From contig NZ_JAMZIE010000008.1 of NCBI RefSeq assembly GCF_024178165.1, positions 34,889-98,888 of the forward strand: a DNA stretch of 64,000 nucleotides. The letters are read 5' to 3'. Under the pieces are notes generated by a model. It worked only from the letters and a program-made list of their open reading frames with translations. It was not told the DNA's origin and did no database searches. Position numbers and translations under genes: made by a program. Of the stretch, positions 8,038 through 17,900 are shown piece after piece (the stretch's first letter is position 1; each line of letters begins with the position of its first letter). Source of the DNA: Halohasta salina. GTDB taxonomy: Archaea; Halobacteriota; Halobacteria; Halobacteriales; Haloferacaceae.

Positions 8038-8868
8038 ATGATATCGACAGCCGTCGCCGACCTCTCGGTAGCATCGGTAGCCATGACACAGGGAGAACTG
8101 TTCCAAGAGATCGCCGCCAACCAGTCGTTGGCACTATCGTTCTGGTCGAACATCGCCCTCGCGGGGCTCTCGATCCTCCTGTTCGTCTATATGGGGCGTA
8201 ACGTCGAGGATCCACGCTCCCAGCTGATCTTCGTGGCGACGTTGATGGTGCCGCTGGTGTCGATCTCCAGCTACACCGGGCTGGTATCGGGACTGACAGT
8301 CGGCTACGTCGACGTTCCCTATCCGGGTGGAGGAACCGAGGAGGCGCTTATCATGTGGGGTCGCTACCTCACGTGGGCGTTCTCGACGCCGATGATCCTC
8401 ACGGCGCTGGGGCTGTTGGCCGGTTCGAACCTGACGAAGATCTTCACCGCGGTGGCCATGGACATCGGGATGTGTGTCACCGGGCTCGCAGCCGCCCTGA
8501 CCACCTCCTCGCTCGCGCTGCGGTGGTTCTGGTACTTCATTAGCTGTACGTTCTTCCTGGCGGTCATCTACGTCCTCCTCTACGAGTGGCCCGACGACGC
8601 GGCCGCCGCCGGAACGTCGGAGATCTTCGGCACGCTGAAGACCCTGACCGTCGTGCTGTGGTTCGGCTACCCGATCTTCTGGGCGCTCGGCTCGGAGGGG
8701 ATCAACGTCCTCACGACCACCCAGACCTCGTGGGCCTACAGCCTGCTCGACATCGGCGCGAAGTACTTCTTCGCGTACCTGCTGCTGCGATGGGTTGCGG
8801 CCAACGAATCGATCATCGGCAGTGTCGCCTCGGGCGGCCTCGGCTCGGCGACGCCGGCCGACGACTAA
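8038..8868 (+). CDS. hop: Halorhodopsin, light-driven chloride pump
   Basis: This 276-aa seven-helix retinal protein has R109 and, in place of the bacteriorhodopsin proton acceptor (D85) and donor (D96), T112 and A123 (GRYLTWAFSTPM...), the chloride-pump pattern. The counter-ion aspartate D237 and retinal lysine K241 (SLLDIGAKYFFAYLLLRW) are present. It also carries the helix D/E sequence CVTGLAAALTTSSLALRWFW and the family ending TPADD. It resembles Natronomonas and Halobacterium halorhodopsins throughout. The ATG at 8038 gives their short N-terminal extension; a second ATG at 8083 (MTQGELF) would fit the strongest TATA box better. Confidence 0.96.
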   Translation: MISTAVADLSVASVAMTQGELFQEIAANQSLALSFWSNIALAGLSILLFVYMGRNVEDPRSQLIFVATLMVPLVSISSYTGLVSGLTVGYVDVPYPGGGTEEALIMWGRYLTWAFSTPMILTALGLLAGSNLTKIFTAVAMDIGMCVTGLAAALTTSSLALRWFWYFISCTFFLAVIYVLLYEWPDDAAAAGTSEIFGTLKTLTVVLWFGYPIFWALGSEGINVLTTTQTSWAYSLLDIGAKYFFAYLLLRWVAANESIIGSVASGGLGSATPADD

Positions 8869-8885
8869 TCCCGACGACTCCGCCC

Positions 8886-8897
8886 TCGGTTTTTTGT
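8886..8897 (+). terminator. T-rich terminator candidate after halorhodopsin
   Basis: A run of six T after a GC-rich stretch (CTCGGTTTTTTG) begins about 20 bases after the hop stop codon. Archaeal termination typically uses such oligo-T tracts without a strong hairpin. It also separates hop from the convergent small membrane gene. Confidence 0.45.
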
Positions 8898-8917
8898 GGG
8901 CTCCGACTCCCGAAGCC

Positions 8918-9097
8918 TCAGCGTTCCGCCCGGTACCAGTGGTCGACCATGACGGCGGCGACGACGACCACCGGAACGACTCCGAGCGTGTAGACGCCCG
9001 AGACGAACAGCAGCCCGAACAACAGCACCGTCGAGACAACTTGCATCGGAAGCTGCTGGTCGCCGAACCACGCGAGATACCGACTGAGAACGGACAT
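8918..9097 (-). CDS. Small membrane protein next to halorhodopsin
   Basis: This 59-aa frame reads MSVLSRYLAWFGDQQLPMQV, then two hydrophobic segments (STVLLFGLLFVSGVYTLG and VVPVVVVAAVMV) and a short charged tail (DHWYRAER). It is convergent with hop. The pattern (amphipathic start, two spans, positively charged end) and codon use support coding. The frame is short, and the opposite frames give only arginine-rich nonsense. Function is unknown; a partner or regulator of the ion pump, or an unrelated membrane peptide, are both possible. Confidence 0.65.
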   Translation of the reverse strand: MSVLSRYLAWFGDQQLPMQVVSTVLLFGLLFVSGVYTLGVVPVVVVAAVMVDHWYRAER

Positions 9098-9246
9098 ACT
9101 CCACCGAGGGGCGTCGGTGACAAAGCTCCAGCGGACGAATCGACTGGCGAAAAAATACGGAATCGATCGGCCGAACGGGCGTGATCGATGGTCGACAGCG
9201 GGACGGGGCTCAGCAGTGGGTCAGTGTGGGTAGGCTGTGACCGGCT

Positions 9247-10935
9247 TCACATTGCGCCGCCCATGCCACCCATACCGCCCATGCCGCCCATGCCGCCGCC
9301 CATACCGCCGGCAGGCATATCGCCGTCGTCATCGTCGTCGCCGACCTGGCCGCCTGCCAGATCGCCGGCGGCGATCACGTCGTCGATCCGAAGGATCATC
9401 ACGGCGGCCTCGGTGGCCGACTCGACGGCCTGGGATTTGACCGCCAGCGGCTCGACGACGCCCTCGGCTTCCATGTCGATCACGTCGCCGGTGTAGGCGT
9501 CGAGGCCGGCGCCGAACTCGCCGCCGTCGTGCTGCGAGCGGAGTTCGACCAGCGAGTCGATCGTGTCGAGGCCAGCGTTCTCAGCGAGTGTGCGCGGGAT
9601 GACTTCCAGCGCGTCGGCGAAGGCCTCGACGGCCAGCTGTTCGCGACCCCCGACGGAGTCGGCGAAGTCCCGGAGCTGGAGAGCGAGTTCGGTCTCGGGT
9701 GCGCCGCCGCCGGGCAGGACCTGCCCGTCGAGCAGCGTCGACCGAACGACACCCAGCGAGTCTTCGATGGCGCGTTCGACCTCGTCGACGACGTGTTCGG
9801 TGCCGCCGCGGACGATCAGGCTGACGCTCTTGGCGTCCTCGACGTCCTCGACGAACAGGCGCTGGTCGCCGCCGACGTCCTTCTGGGCGACGCTCCCGGC
9901 GTAGCCGAGGTCGTCGCTGCTGAGGTCGTCGAGGTTCGAGACGACGCGGGCACCGGTCGCGCGGGCGACGGCTTTGAGCTCGGAGCTCTTGACGCGCCGG
10001 GCGGCGATGATGCCTTCCTGGGCGAGGTAGTGCTGGGCCATGTCGTCGATCCCGTCGCCGACGAAGACGACGTCGACGTCGGCCGCGACGAGTTGGTCGA
10101 CGAGCTCTTTGAGCTGTTCTTCTTCCTTGTCGAGGAACTCCTGGAGCTGTTCGGGGTCCGAGACGTTGACCTCGGCGTCGATCTCGGTCTCGGCGACCTC
10201 AAAGGCCCCGTCGAAGACGGCGACGTTGGCGTCCTCGGCGAAGTACGGCATGTTCTCGTCGACGCGCTCCTTGCCGACGATGACGCCCTCGACGAGTTCC
10301 GACTCGTCGATCGAGCCGCCGACGACCGTCTCGACGGCGACGTTGTCCAGATCGATTCCGTCGTCGTCGTGGACGGCGACGACGGCGTCGACGACGAGGT
10401 TGGCCAGCAGGTCCTTTGCGCCTTCCGCGCCCTTACCGGTCATCGCCGTCTCGGCGATCTCGACGAGGGTATCGCGGTCCTCGGTGGAGACGTCGATCGC
10501 CCCGTCGTCGAGGATCTCTTTTGCTTTTTCCGCGGCCTGTCGATAGCCTTGGGCGACCGTGGTGGCGTGGATGTCCTGCTCGATGAGCTCCTCGGCCTGA
10601 TCGAGGAGTTCACCCGCGATAACGACCGCGGAGGTGGTGCCGTCGCCGACCTCGGTCTCCTGTGTCTCGGAGACCTCGACGATCATGTTGGCGGCGGGGT
10701 GGTCGATATCCATCTCTTTGAGGATGGTGACACCGTCGTTGGTGACGACGACCGACCCGCCCGAATCGACGAGCATCTTGTCCATTCCTTTCGGACCGAG
10801 CGTGGTCCGAACAGACTCGGCGACGGCCTTGCCGGCCGTGATGTTCATCGATTGTGCATCCTTTCCGGAGGTCCGCTGGCTGTCCTCGGAAAGTACGATC
10901 ATCGGCTGGTTACCCATGCGCTGTCGCTGAGACAT
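9247..10935 (-). CDS. Thermosome (group II chaperonin) subunit
   Basis: This 562-aa CCT/thermosome subunit has the N-terminal block [20 protein letters not shown], the nucleotide-binding GDGTT motif ([14 protein letters not shown]), and the ending [10 protein letters not shown] followed by a flexible GGMGG repeat tail. It forms an ATP-driven folding cage for cytosolic proteins. The frame stays open far upstream, but the ATG at 10935 with a GGAGGTG just ahead gives [18 protein letters not shown], the family start. Which paralogue (alpha, beta or gamma) this is cannot be told without alignment. Confidence 0.96.
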   Translation of the reverse strand: MSQRQRMGNQPMIVLSEDSQRTSGKDAQSMNITAGKAVAESVRTTLGPKGMDKMLVDSGGSVVVTNDGVTILKEMDIDHPAANMIVEVSETQETEVGDGTTSAVVIAGELLDQAEELIEQDIHATTVAQGYRQAAEKAKEILDDGAIDVSTEDRDTLVEIAETAMTGKGAEGAKDLLANLVVDAVVAVHDDDGIDLDNVAVETVVGGSIDESELVEGVIVGKERVDENMPYFAEDANVAVFDGAFEVAETEIDAEVNVSDPEQLQEFLDKEEEQLKELVDQLVAADVDVVFVGDGIDDMAQHYLAQEGIIAARRVKSSELKAVARATGARVVSNLDDLSSDDLGYAGSVAQKDVGGDQRLFVEDVEDAKSVSLIVRGGTEHVVDEVERAIEDSLGVVRSTLLDGQVLPGGGAPETELALQLRDFADSVGGREQLAVEAFADALEVIPRTLAENAGLDTIDSLVELRSQHDGGEFGAGLDAYTGDVIDMEAEGVVEPLAVKSQAVESATEAAVMILRIDDVIAAGDLAGGQVGDDDDDGDMPAGGMGGGMGGMGGMGGMGGAM

Positions 10936-10960
10936 ATACACCTCCGGATTGTTTGTGATT

Positions 10961-10970
10961 CTATATAAAA
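10961..10970 (-). promoter_or_regulatory. TATA box of the thermosome gene
   Basis: On the minus strand TTTTATATAG lies 26-35 bases ahead of the start codon, which predicts a transcript beginning very near the ATG and its GGAGGTG. Haloarchaeal chaperonin genes are heat-inducible through such core promoters. A second AT-rich block, TTTTAAATA at 11042-11050, reads as a plus-strand TATA box for the next gene. Confidence 0.5.
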
Positions 10971-11127
10971 CTTGTGAGTGCAGTCGACCGATCCGCTCCC
11001 CGTCCGACGGATTTTCGCATGTGAACGTATGACAATACCCTGTTTTAAATACGCATACAGCGAGGAGTGACAGTCCTCGAAACCGGTATAGGTCGTGGCC
11101 GCGTCGTTCCGGTCGAGTCGACCGACG

Positions 11128-11730
11128 ATGATGTTGCCTACACACGCGGTAGTCGGGGTGGCGATCGCGGTCCCGCTGGTCACGTTCGCACCCGAGTTCG
11201 CCCCGGCGGCGCTGGCCGGCGGTCTCACCGGCGGGATCCTGCCCGATCTGGACCTGTACGCCGGCCACCGGCGGACGCTCCACTACCCGACGGGCTACCT
11301 GCTGGCGGCGGTTCCGGCCGGCCTGCTCGCGGCGGCGGTACCGATGGCGCTGACGGTCAGCCTCGCGTTCGCGCTGTTCGGTGCGACCGCTCACTGTCGG
11401 ATGGACCGCTACGGCGGCGGCCTCGAACTCCGGCCGTGGGAGAAAAGCTCCGAGCAGGCGGTCTACGACCACGTCCGCGGCGAGTGGCGCGCTCCTAAAC
11501 GTTGGGTCCCCTACGACGGCTCGCCACACGACCTGCTGTTGCTGTCCGCGATGGCCGTCCCCCTGTGGTTCGTCCTCGACGACCCGTTCCGACTCGTCGT
11601 CGGCTGTGCGCTGGTCGTCGGCGTCGTCTACGCCGCTCTCCGGCAGTGGTTGGCGTCGATCGCGCCGATCGTCTTCGGCCACGTCCCCGACTGGCTTGCC
11701 GACTACGTACCGGACCGATACCGAAACTGA
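11128..11730 (+). CDS. Membrane-bound metal-dependent hydrolase-like protein (DUF457/YdjM type)
   Basis: This protein of about 200 aa starts [20 protein letters not shown]. It has four or so hydrophobic helices and the family pattern of polar residues at helix ends ([36 protein letters not shown]). DUF457/YdjM proteins are membrane proteins with conserved His/Asp suggesting a bound metal; the substrate is unknown. The start could equally be the next ATG at 11131. It is divergent from the thermosome gene. Confidence 0.75.
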   Translation: MMLPTHAVVGVAIAVPLVTFAPEFAPAALAGGLTGGILPDLDLYAGHRRTLHYPTGYLLAAVPAGLLAAAVPMALTVSLAFALFGATAHCRMDRYGGGLELRPWEKSSEQAVYDHVRGEWRAPKRWVPYDGSPHDLLLLSAMAVPLWFVLDDPFRLVVGCALVVGVVYAALRQWLASIAPIVFGHVPDWLADYVPDRYRN

Positions 11731-11796
11731 CCGGTTGCTCACGAATGGTTTGGTAAGCAAGTGTATTTATCGGGTGCAAACAATACTAGCCGACAG

Positions 11797-12459
11797 ATGG
11801 ATTCAGACGGGAGCGAGTCGACCGCCCGGATCGAGCCGTGGCCGGAGGACGTTCTCGCGCGGCTGTTCAGAAGCGGCCGGTACAACGCCGTCGTCTCGTG
11901 GCTACTGGTCGGGATCCTGTGTTCGGTTATCGTCGAGAGCGTCCTCGACGTCGACCGGCTGTGGATCCTGTTTACGGCCGCAACGGCGGTGATCGTACTG
12001 CTGCCGCCGGTGGCCGCCCGTGACTGGCGGATGATGCTGCCGTGGGAGCTACTCACGCTGGCGCTGTTGCCGATCCTCGTGCGCACGCTGGCCGGCGGCG
12101 AACTCGGCACCTTCGGCTACTTCCTGTCGGTTGCGGGGCTGGCACTGCTGGTGACGGTCGAACTCCACATGTTTACCCAGCTCACGCTCACCCACTGGTT
12201 CGCGGTCCTGTTGGTCGTGTTGACGACGATGGCCTCGGGGGCGGCGTGGGCGGTCGTCCGGTGGAACCTCGACCAGCAGTTCGGTACCAGCTTCCTCCTA
12301 CAGTCGGGAGTCACACAGGACATGGCCAACGAAGCGCTGATGTACGAGTTCCTGTGGATCATGCTGGCGGGACTCGTCGCCGGCGTGCTGTTCGACGCCT
12401 ACTTCAGGGGTCGTGGCCGTCAGCTTCGCCGGCGGCTCCGACGGGTGGTGCGGCGATGA
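11797..12459 (+). CDS. Multi-spanning membrane protein, unknown function
   Basis: This 220-aa integral membrane protein has an acidic N-terminus (MDSDGSESTARIEPWPEDVL), five to six hydrophobic segments (SWLLVGILCSVIVESVL, LLTLALLPILVRTLAG, FLSVAGLALLVTVELHM, FAVLLVVLTTMASGAAW, LAGLVAGVLFDAYF) and an arginine-rich C-terminus. Its stop overlaps the next start (ATGA). The coupling with a YjdF-like protein suggests the two act together. No characterised family is recognised. Confidence 0.8.
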   Translation: MDSDGSESTARIEPWPEDVLARLFRSGRYNAVVSWLLVGILCSVIVESVLDVDRLWILFTAATAVIVLLPPVAARDWRMMLPWELLTLALLPILVRTLAGGELGTFGYFLSVAGLALLVTVELHMFTQLTLTHWFAVLLVVLTTMASGAAWAVVRWNLDQQFGTSFLLQSGVTQDMANEALMYEFLWIMLAGLVAGVLFDAYFRGRGRQLRRRLRRVVRR

Positions 12460-13085
12460 GACTACTGCCGCGGCCCTCGGTGCGCAGCCAACGCCGGCTC
12501 ACCCGTGGAATGCAGTTGGTTCTGGCGGGGATCGTCGTCTACGGGATCGGCTTCGGTGCGCCGAAGGCGATCACCAACGGGAGTATGGGGCTGTTTATCA
12601 CGCTCGTCCCGGCACTGATGGAACGGAAGTACGACTTTCCGCTCGATCCGTGGCTGGGGCTGTGGATCACGCTGGCCGTCTTCCTCCACACGTTGGGATC
12701 AGCCGGACTCTACGCCCAGATCGACGGCTGGGATCACATCACCCACGCCATGTCGGCCTCGCTGATCGCCGCCATCGGCTACACCTTCGTCCGGGCGGTC
12801 GACCTCCACAGCGACGAGATCCACATTCCAAAAGAGTTCGCGTTCGTCTTCATCCTGCTCGTGGTGATGTCGTTCGGCGTGGTCTGGGAACTGTTCGAGT
12901 TCGGCCTCGATATCGCCTCGGAGACGACCGGGATCACGATGCCGCTGGCCCAACACGGCCTCGACGATACGGTTCGAGACATGATGTTCAACACCCTCGG
13001 CGCGATCCTAGTGGCCACCTTCGGCCAAGCCCACCTGCTGGGGGTCGCCGAAAGGGTCGGAGATCGACTGGCAGCAGTCGAGTAA
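12456..13085 (+). CDS. Membrane protein of the DUF2238/YjdF type
   Basis: This 209-aa membrane protein contains the motif GWDHITHAMSASLIAAIGY in a central helix and VVWELFEFGLDIASETTGI towards the C-terminus, both typical of the YjdF/DUF2238 family. The conserved His/Glu in the membrane is notable; family function is unknown. The start ATG at 12456 overlaps the upstream stop by four bases, which fixes the start and argues for an operon of two membrane proteins. Confidence 0.8.
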   Translation: MRLLPRPSVRSQRRLTRGMQLVLAGIVVYGIGFGAPKAITNGSMGLFITLVPALMERKYDFPLDPWLGLWITLAVFLHTLGSAGLYAQIDGWDHITHAMSASLIAAIGYTFVRAVDLHSDEIHIPKEFAFVFILLVVMSFGVVWELFEFGLDIASETTGITMPLAQHGLDDTVRDMMFNTLGAILVATFGQAHLLGVAERVGDRLAAVE

Positions 13086-13097
13086 AAACGAGGGCGC

Positions 13098-13631
13098 TCA
13101 GGCCAGATCGGGACCGCTGGTCAGCTCGCGGTGTTTCCGTTCGAGATACGAGTAGACCGCACCATGTGGCGCGCCGTCGAGGATCATCCCCGTCGCCCGC
13201 CGAACCGCCTCGACCTCCTCGGGGTCGCCGATCATCCCGATTGTCGACCCGTAAATCACGACGTCCGCGCCCGACAGCTCCTCCATCAACTCGCGGGTGC
13301 GGCCGTTCTCGCCGATGAGTCGACCCTTCTGGCGGCGGAGATCGTTGTCGTTGCGCGTTTTGTCGCCCAGATCGATCAGGTCGAACATCCGCATCTCGTC
13401 GTCCAGAAGCGAGAGGGCGGCCTCGGGTTTGAAGCCGCGGCCGATCGCCCGGACGATATCAGGTGCCACAAGCGCCGTGACCGGATCACCGACCGACTCG
13501 ATGGCGACCGAACCCGATTCGGAGTCGATGTCGAGCCGCACCTCCGAGCGGGATTCGATCTCCCGCATCGTCTCGCCACCTTCGCCGATCAGGACCCCGA
13601 TCCGGTCCTGTGGAACCTTTACGTGTTGCAT
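13098..13631 (-). CDS. KH-domain RNA-binding protein (Dim2/Pno1-like)
   Basis: This 177-aa protein has two KH motifs: QDRIGVLIGEGGETMREIE in the first 25 residues and KGRLIGENGRTRELMEELSG near residue 110, each with the GXXG loop. The archaeal member of this family binds the 3' end of 16S rRNA and can associate with aIF2. It lies just downstream of rio1 and eIF1A on the same strand, the conserved archaeal ribosome-maturation set, so a role in small-subunit biogenesis is likely. Confidence 0.92.
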   Translation of the reverse strand: MQHVKVPQDRIGVLIGEGGETMREIESRSEVRLDIDSESGSVAIESVGDPVTALVAPDIVRAIGRGFKPEAALSLLDDEMRMFDLIDLGDKTRNDNDLRRQKGRLIGENGRTRELMEELSGADVVIYGSTIGMIGDPEEVEAVRRATGMILDGAPHGAVYSYLERKHRELTSGPDLA

Positions 13632-13677
13632 ACCACTGCTACCGGGTGGACGTTTTTAAGCGTGTTCCTCGGAGGGC

Positions 13678-14541
13678 TCAGCGACTCGGATCGGCCTCGA
13701 CGTCGGTCACGAAGCCGTGGAGTTCGTCGTCGGTCACCTCGAGCCCCTGTCGACGGAAAAACGACGCCACGTTCGTACAGTCCCGCTGGAGGAAATCGTC
13801 CGAGTTGGGGTGGTGGACCGTGACCGCTTGGCCGAGGTCGATGATCACGAGTTCGCCGTCGTGGATGATCATGTTGTACTCCGAGAGGTCGCCGTGGACC
13901 AGCCCCGCGCTGTAGAGTCGACGCATGTACTCCCGGACCACCTCGTAGGCCGTCTGGGGGTTTTCGACTTCGACCTCGGCGAGCCGGCGGGCCCGATCAT
14001 CTACGAGCCCGACGAGTTCCATTACCAGCACGTTGCGTTCGACGGCAATCGGAGTCGGAACCCGGACCCCGGCCCGCTGGGCGCGTTCGAGGTTGGCGTA
14101 CTCCTTGCGCACCCACGCGAGGACGACCTGCCCCTTGTCGTTGCTGATCCCCTCGAATCGGGGGTCGCCCTCCAAGTAGTCGCGCATCTGTTTGAACGCC
14201 GAAGCGTTGATCCGGTAGACTTTGACCGCGACCTCCTCGCCCTCACCGCCGAGGGCCTCGTAGACGTTGGCTTCTTTGCCAGTGGAGATCGGGCCGCCGA
14301 AGGCCTCGATGTGGCCGTCGCCGACGAGTTTGTAGAGGGCTCCGAAGGTGGCGTCGTCGAAGACTGACTGTTCGACCTTGAACTGGTCGGCGTCGGTGAT
14401 CCGCTCGCGGAACTGCTCGAACTCCCGGTCGCGCTTCCGGGCGATGCGGTCGGCCTCGGTGTCGCTGACGTCGATCTGCTCCCACTCGTCGCCGGGTGGG
14501 GCCGTTACGTCGGTGTCGACCAGGCCGAACTCGTCGGTCAT
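13678..14541 (-). CDS. rio1: Rio1-type serine protein kinase
   Basis: This 287-aa kinase has the Rio1 P-loop (GPISTGKEANVYEALGG), the catalytic loop (LVHGDLSEYNMIIHDG) and the metal-binding DLGQA. Rio1 releases factors from maturing small ribosomal subunits. The frame extends upstream without family similarity; the ATG at 14541 (MTDEFGLVDTDV) is chosen because it falls right after the eIF1A gene with ordinary spacing. It is probably co-transcribed with eIF1A and the KH protein. Confidence 0.94.
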   Translation of the reverse strand: MTDEFGLVDTDVTAPPGDEWEQIDVSDTEADRIARKRDREFEQFRERITDADQFKVEQSVFDDATFGALYKLVGDGHIEAFGGPISTGKEANVYEALGGEGEEVAVKVYRINASAFKQMRDYLEGDPRFEGISNDKGQVVLAWVRKEYANLERAQRAGVRVPTPIAVERNVLVMELVGLVDDRARRLAEVEVENPQTAYEVVREYMRRLYSAGLVHGDLSEYNMIIHDGELVIIDLGQAVTVHHPNSDDFLQRDCTNVASFFRRQGLEVTDDELHGFVTDVEADPSR

Positions 14542-14591
14542 TGTCCGGTGTAGGAACCGAACGCGGAAAAGTCTCGTCGGTCGCGGCGGCG

Positions 14592-14876
14592 TTACTGGAG
14601 ATGGCCTTCGTCGCGGAGCTGTTCGGCCTCGGACTTCTCGTAGCGCCAGGTGATGTCGGCCTTCTCGTCCTGCCAGTCCCACGGTTCGACCAGCACGATG
14701 TCGTCTTCGCGGATCCAGATGCGTTTTTGCATCCGGCCGGGGATGCGAGCGGTCCGTTCGACGCCGTCCGCACAGCGAACGGTGACTCGGTTGGCCCCGA
14801 GCATGTTCGTGACTTCGGCGAACACCTCGTCGTCGTCCGGCATTCGGAGATCGCGTCGACTCTCGTTTTCGCTCAT
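14592..14876 (-). CDS. eif1a: Translation initiation factor aIF1A
   Basis: This 94-aa OB-fold protein contains the aIF1A core: [40 protein letters not shown] and [14 protein letters not shown]. It acts in start-codon scanning and A-site blocking on the small ribosomal subunit. The start at 14876 ([18 protein letters not shown]) is the usual haloarchaeal one; an ATG eight codons upstream is in frame but less likely. It is first gene of the eIF1A-rio1-KH operon. Confidence 0.95.
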   Translation of the reverse strand: MSENESRRDLRMPDDDEVFAEVTNMLGANRVTVRCADGVERTARIPGRMQKRIWIREDDIVLVEPWDWQDEKADITWRYEKSEAEQLRDEGHLQ

Positions 14877-14963
14877 AATTTGGGGTTGGGAATCGTCCAC
14901 TGTAAAAACGTGGGTTTGTGGTCCGGAAACGACGAACCTGCCGGATCAATCGATTGTCGACCG

Positions 14964-17900
14964 CTACGGAACACCACCTGGACCCTCGGTTTGGACCTCG
15001 ACTTTGTCACCAGTATTGACGATCGTTGTATTGTCGACCCGTCGTTCAGCGTACGTACGAACGGTATAGTTCCGTTCAAACTCCGCGAGGATGTCCGTCG
15101 AGTAGGTGGTGTTTTCGGTAACACCCGTTTCGACATCGACTCGTTGAGTCTCACTAGCTTCGTAGATATCGGTGAGACGGATACTGTCGGAGCCAATGGC
15201 ACCACCGTAGGGTTCTGTCGAGAAGTAGACATTCCCACTACGGGTAGGGACGTCCGTCTCAACGAAGTCCGTTTCGTCCCCAATAGCGTTCTCGTAGAGG
15301 ATCACGTCGACCGTTGATTCGTCCTCACTGAGTGTGACCTCGATTCGGAACTCACCTTGGGGGAAATCATGATACCACGCCCCACCACGGTAGTAATCAC
15401 TGCCTACGTAGCCAGTTTCCTCTTCAGCATCTCGAAGATACCAAAGATACCCAGCATTGATTCCCGGGTTGTAGTAGTAGTACGTGCGTGTCTCACCCCC
15501 GACGAGCGGTCTGTTATCATGGATGAAGTCGCTATCGTGAGTGTATCCCTCCGGATCGGTTCGCCACTCCCCATCGGTCGTGACGTTGTCACCGTTGTCC
15601 GTTTCCAGTTCGTTGAATTTACGATATGGTGTGTATTCGAAAGAGAGATTTGTCTCTTGCAGTGCGCCAATATCGACGAGTTCACCCTCGGCCTCAATTC
15701 GGTTGCCGTTGGGATGGGCACTGACAGTTTCGACGGTCGCGGTTTCGGTTCTTGCCGTAACTTCAGCACCGCTGTCGGTGATTGTGACGTTGTCGGCTAT
15801 CCGTTCGGAGTACGCACGTATCGCGTACTTGTGATCCGGTTTGAGGTTATTTATCTCCGCCGAGTAGTTGGTACTACCAGTGACACCTGTTTTGGCTTCG
15901 TGTTGTTCGGAGTCACTGGGTTCGTAGATGTCGGTGAGACGGATGCTGTCGGAGTCGGTGGCCCCTCCGTAGGGATGTGTCGAGAAATAAACGTTCCCGC
16001 TGCGGGTAGGGACATCCGTCTCAACGAAGTCCGTTTCGTCCCCAGTGGCGTTCTCGTAGAGGATCACGTCGACCGTTGATTCGTCCTCACTGAGTGTGAC
16101 CTCGATTCGGAACTCGCCTTGGGGGAAATCATGATACCACGCCCCACCACGGTGGTAATCACTGCCTACGTAGCCAGTTTCCTCTTCCGCATCTCGAAGA
16201 TACCAAAGATACCCAGCATTGATTCCTGGGTTGTAGTAGTAGTACGTGCGTGTCTCACCCCCGACGAGCGGTCTGTTATCATGGATGAAGTCGCTATCGT
16301 GAGTGTATCCCTCCGGATCGGTTCGCCACTCCCCATCGGTCGTGACGTTGTCACCGTTGTCCTCGCGGTCTTTATTGAACGCACGGTATGGGACGGTTTC
16401 GAACCACAGGTCCGTCTGGTGTAGATCACCCAAGTCGACGAGTTCACCCTCGGCTTCAACCGAGGTACCGCCGGTTGCGTTTGCTTGGAGTGTCGTGATA
16501 GATGGACCGTTGAGATAGGTAGTGTATCGTTCACCAGTGTCGACGATTTCCGTCCCGTTGACCATCTCTTCGGCATAGGCACGGACAGTGTAGTTCCGTC
16601 CCGGTCTGAGGCCTGTGATATTCGTGTTGTAGCCGGTCGGTTCGGTAACGTCTCTTTCGGCCGTAACGAATTCAATCTCGGCAGTATCATAAATGTCGGT
16701 CAGCCGAATGCTGTTCTCACCGCTGGTTCCGCTCGTGTGCGTCGTGAAGTAGACATCCCCAGATCTCGTAGAAACATCAGTGTCTGCAATGTGTACATCG
16801 TCACCGGTCATATTTTTATACGAGATCACGTCGACGGTCGAGCCGTCCTCACTGAGTGTGACCTCGATTCGGAACCCGCCGTCCGGCCAGTCACCATAAT
16901 AGTACCCACCTCTATAGTAATCGTGATACATAGATCCGGAATCTTCCGGTGCGTCTCGAAGATGCCAAAGATAGTTCCCCCCAACACCGGCAGAGTTATT
17001 GTAGTAATATGTACGTGTCTCCCCCTCAACAAGTGGTTTGTTGTCGTGGACGTATCTCCCTGCGTGGGTGTAGCCGGTGGGGTCCGTTCGCCACACACCA
17101 CTGGCAGTGATGTTGTCCCCGTTGTCATTGCTGTCTTTATTGAAAAACCGGTGTGGGATGTATTCGAACAGTAGATCCGTGCTGTCAAGACTTCCGATGT
17201 CAACCAACCGACCAGTCGAATTGATTCTAGTGCCACTGGCTGGCGGGGCACCGACTGTCTCAACGACCTGACTCTCAGTACTGTTCGTGAGTCGATCCCC
17301 AGTCGCAGTCACCGTTTCCCCACCGATCTCCGCCCGTGCGTATGCACGAGCGGAATACGTCTGGTCGACGTTGAGGCCGGTAATCTCGGCTGAATAGTTC
17401 TTCTCTTTTGTCACATCCGTTTCGGCCTCGGTGAGTTCAGCTTCGCCGGGTTCGCGGATATCAGTGAGTCGGATGCTATTCTCACCGCTGGTTCCACTCG
17501 TGTGCGTCGTGAAGTAGACATCACCGTTTCTGGTTGAAACACCCCGATCTGCAATGTGTACGTCATCTCCAGTGACATCCTTGTAGGAGACCACGTCGAC
17601 GGTCGAGCCGTCCTCACTGAGTGTGACCTCGATTCGGAACCCGCTGTCCGGCCAGTCACCGTAATAGTACCCACCTCTATAGTAATCGTGATACATAGAA
17701 CCGGAATCTTCCGGTGCATCCCGGAGATGCCAAAGATAATTCCCCCCAACACCGGCGGAGTTATTGTAGTAATATGTACGTGTCTCTCCCTCAACGAGTG
17801 GTTTGTTGTCGTGGACGTATCTCCCTGCGTGGGTGTAGCCGGCGGGATCCGTTCGCCACTCTCCGCTGGCAATGATGTTGTCCCCGTTGTCTTCGCTGTC

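Noticed and set aside
9529..10968. 479-aa plus-strand frame opposite the thermosome gene
   Set aside because: Its acidic composition mimics a halophilic protein, but it is the antisense of a conserved chaperonin and shows no domain.
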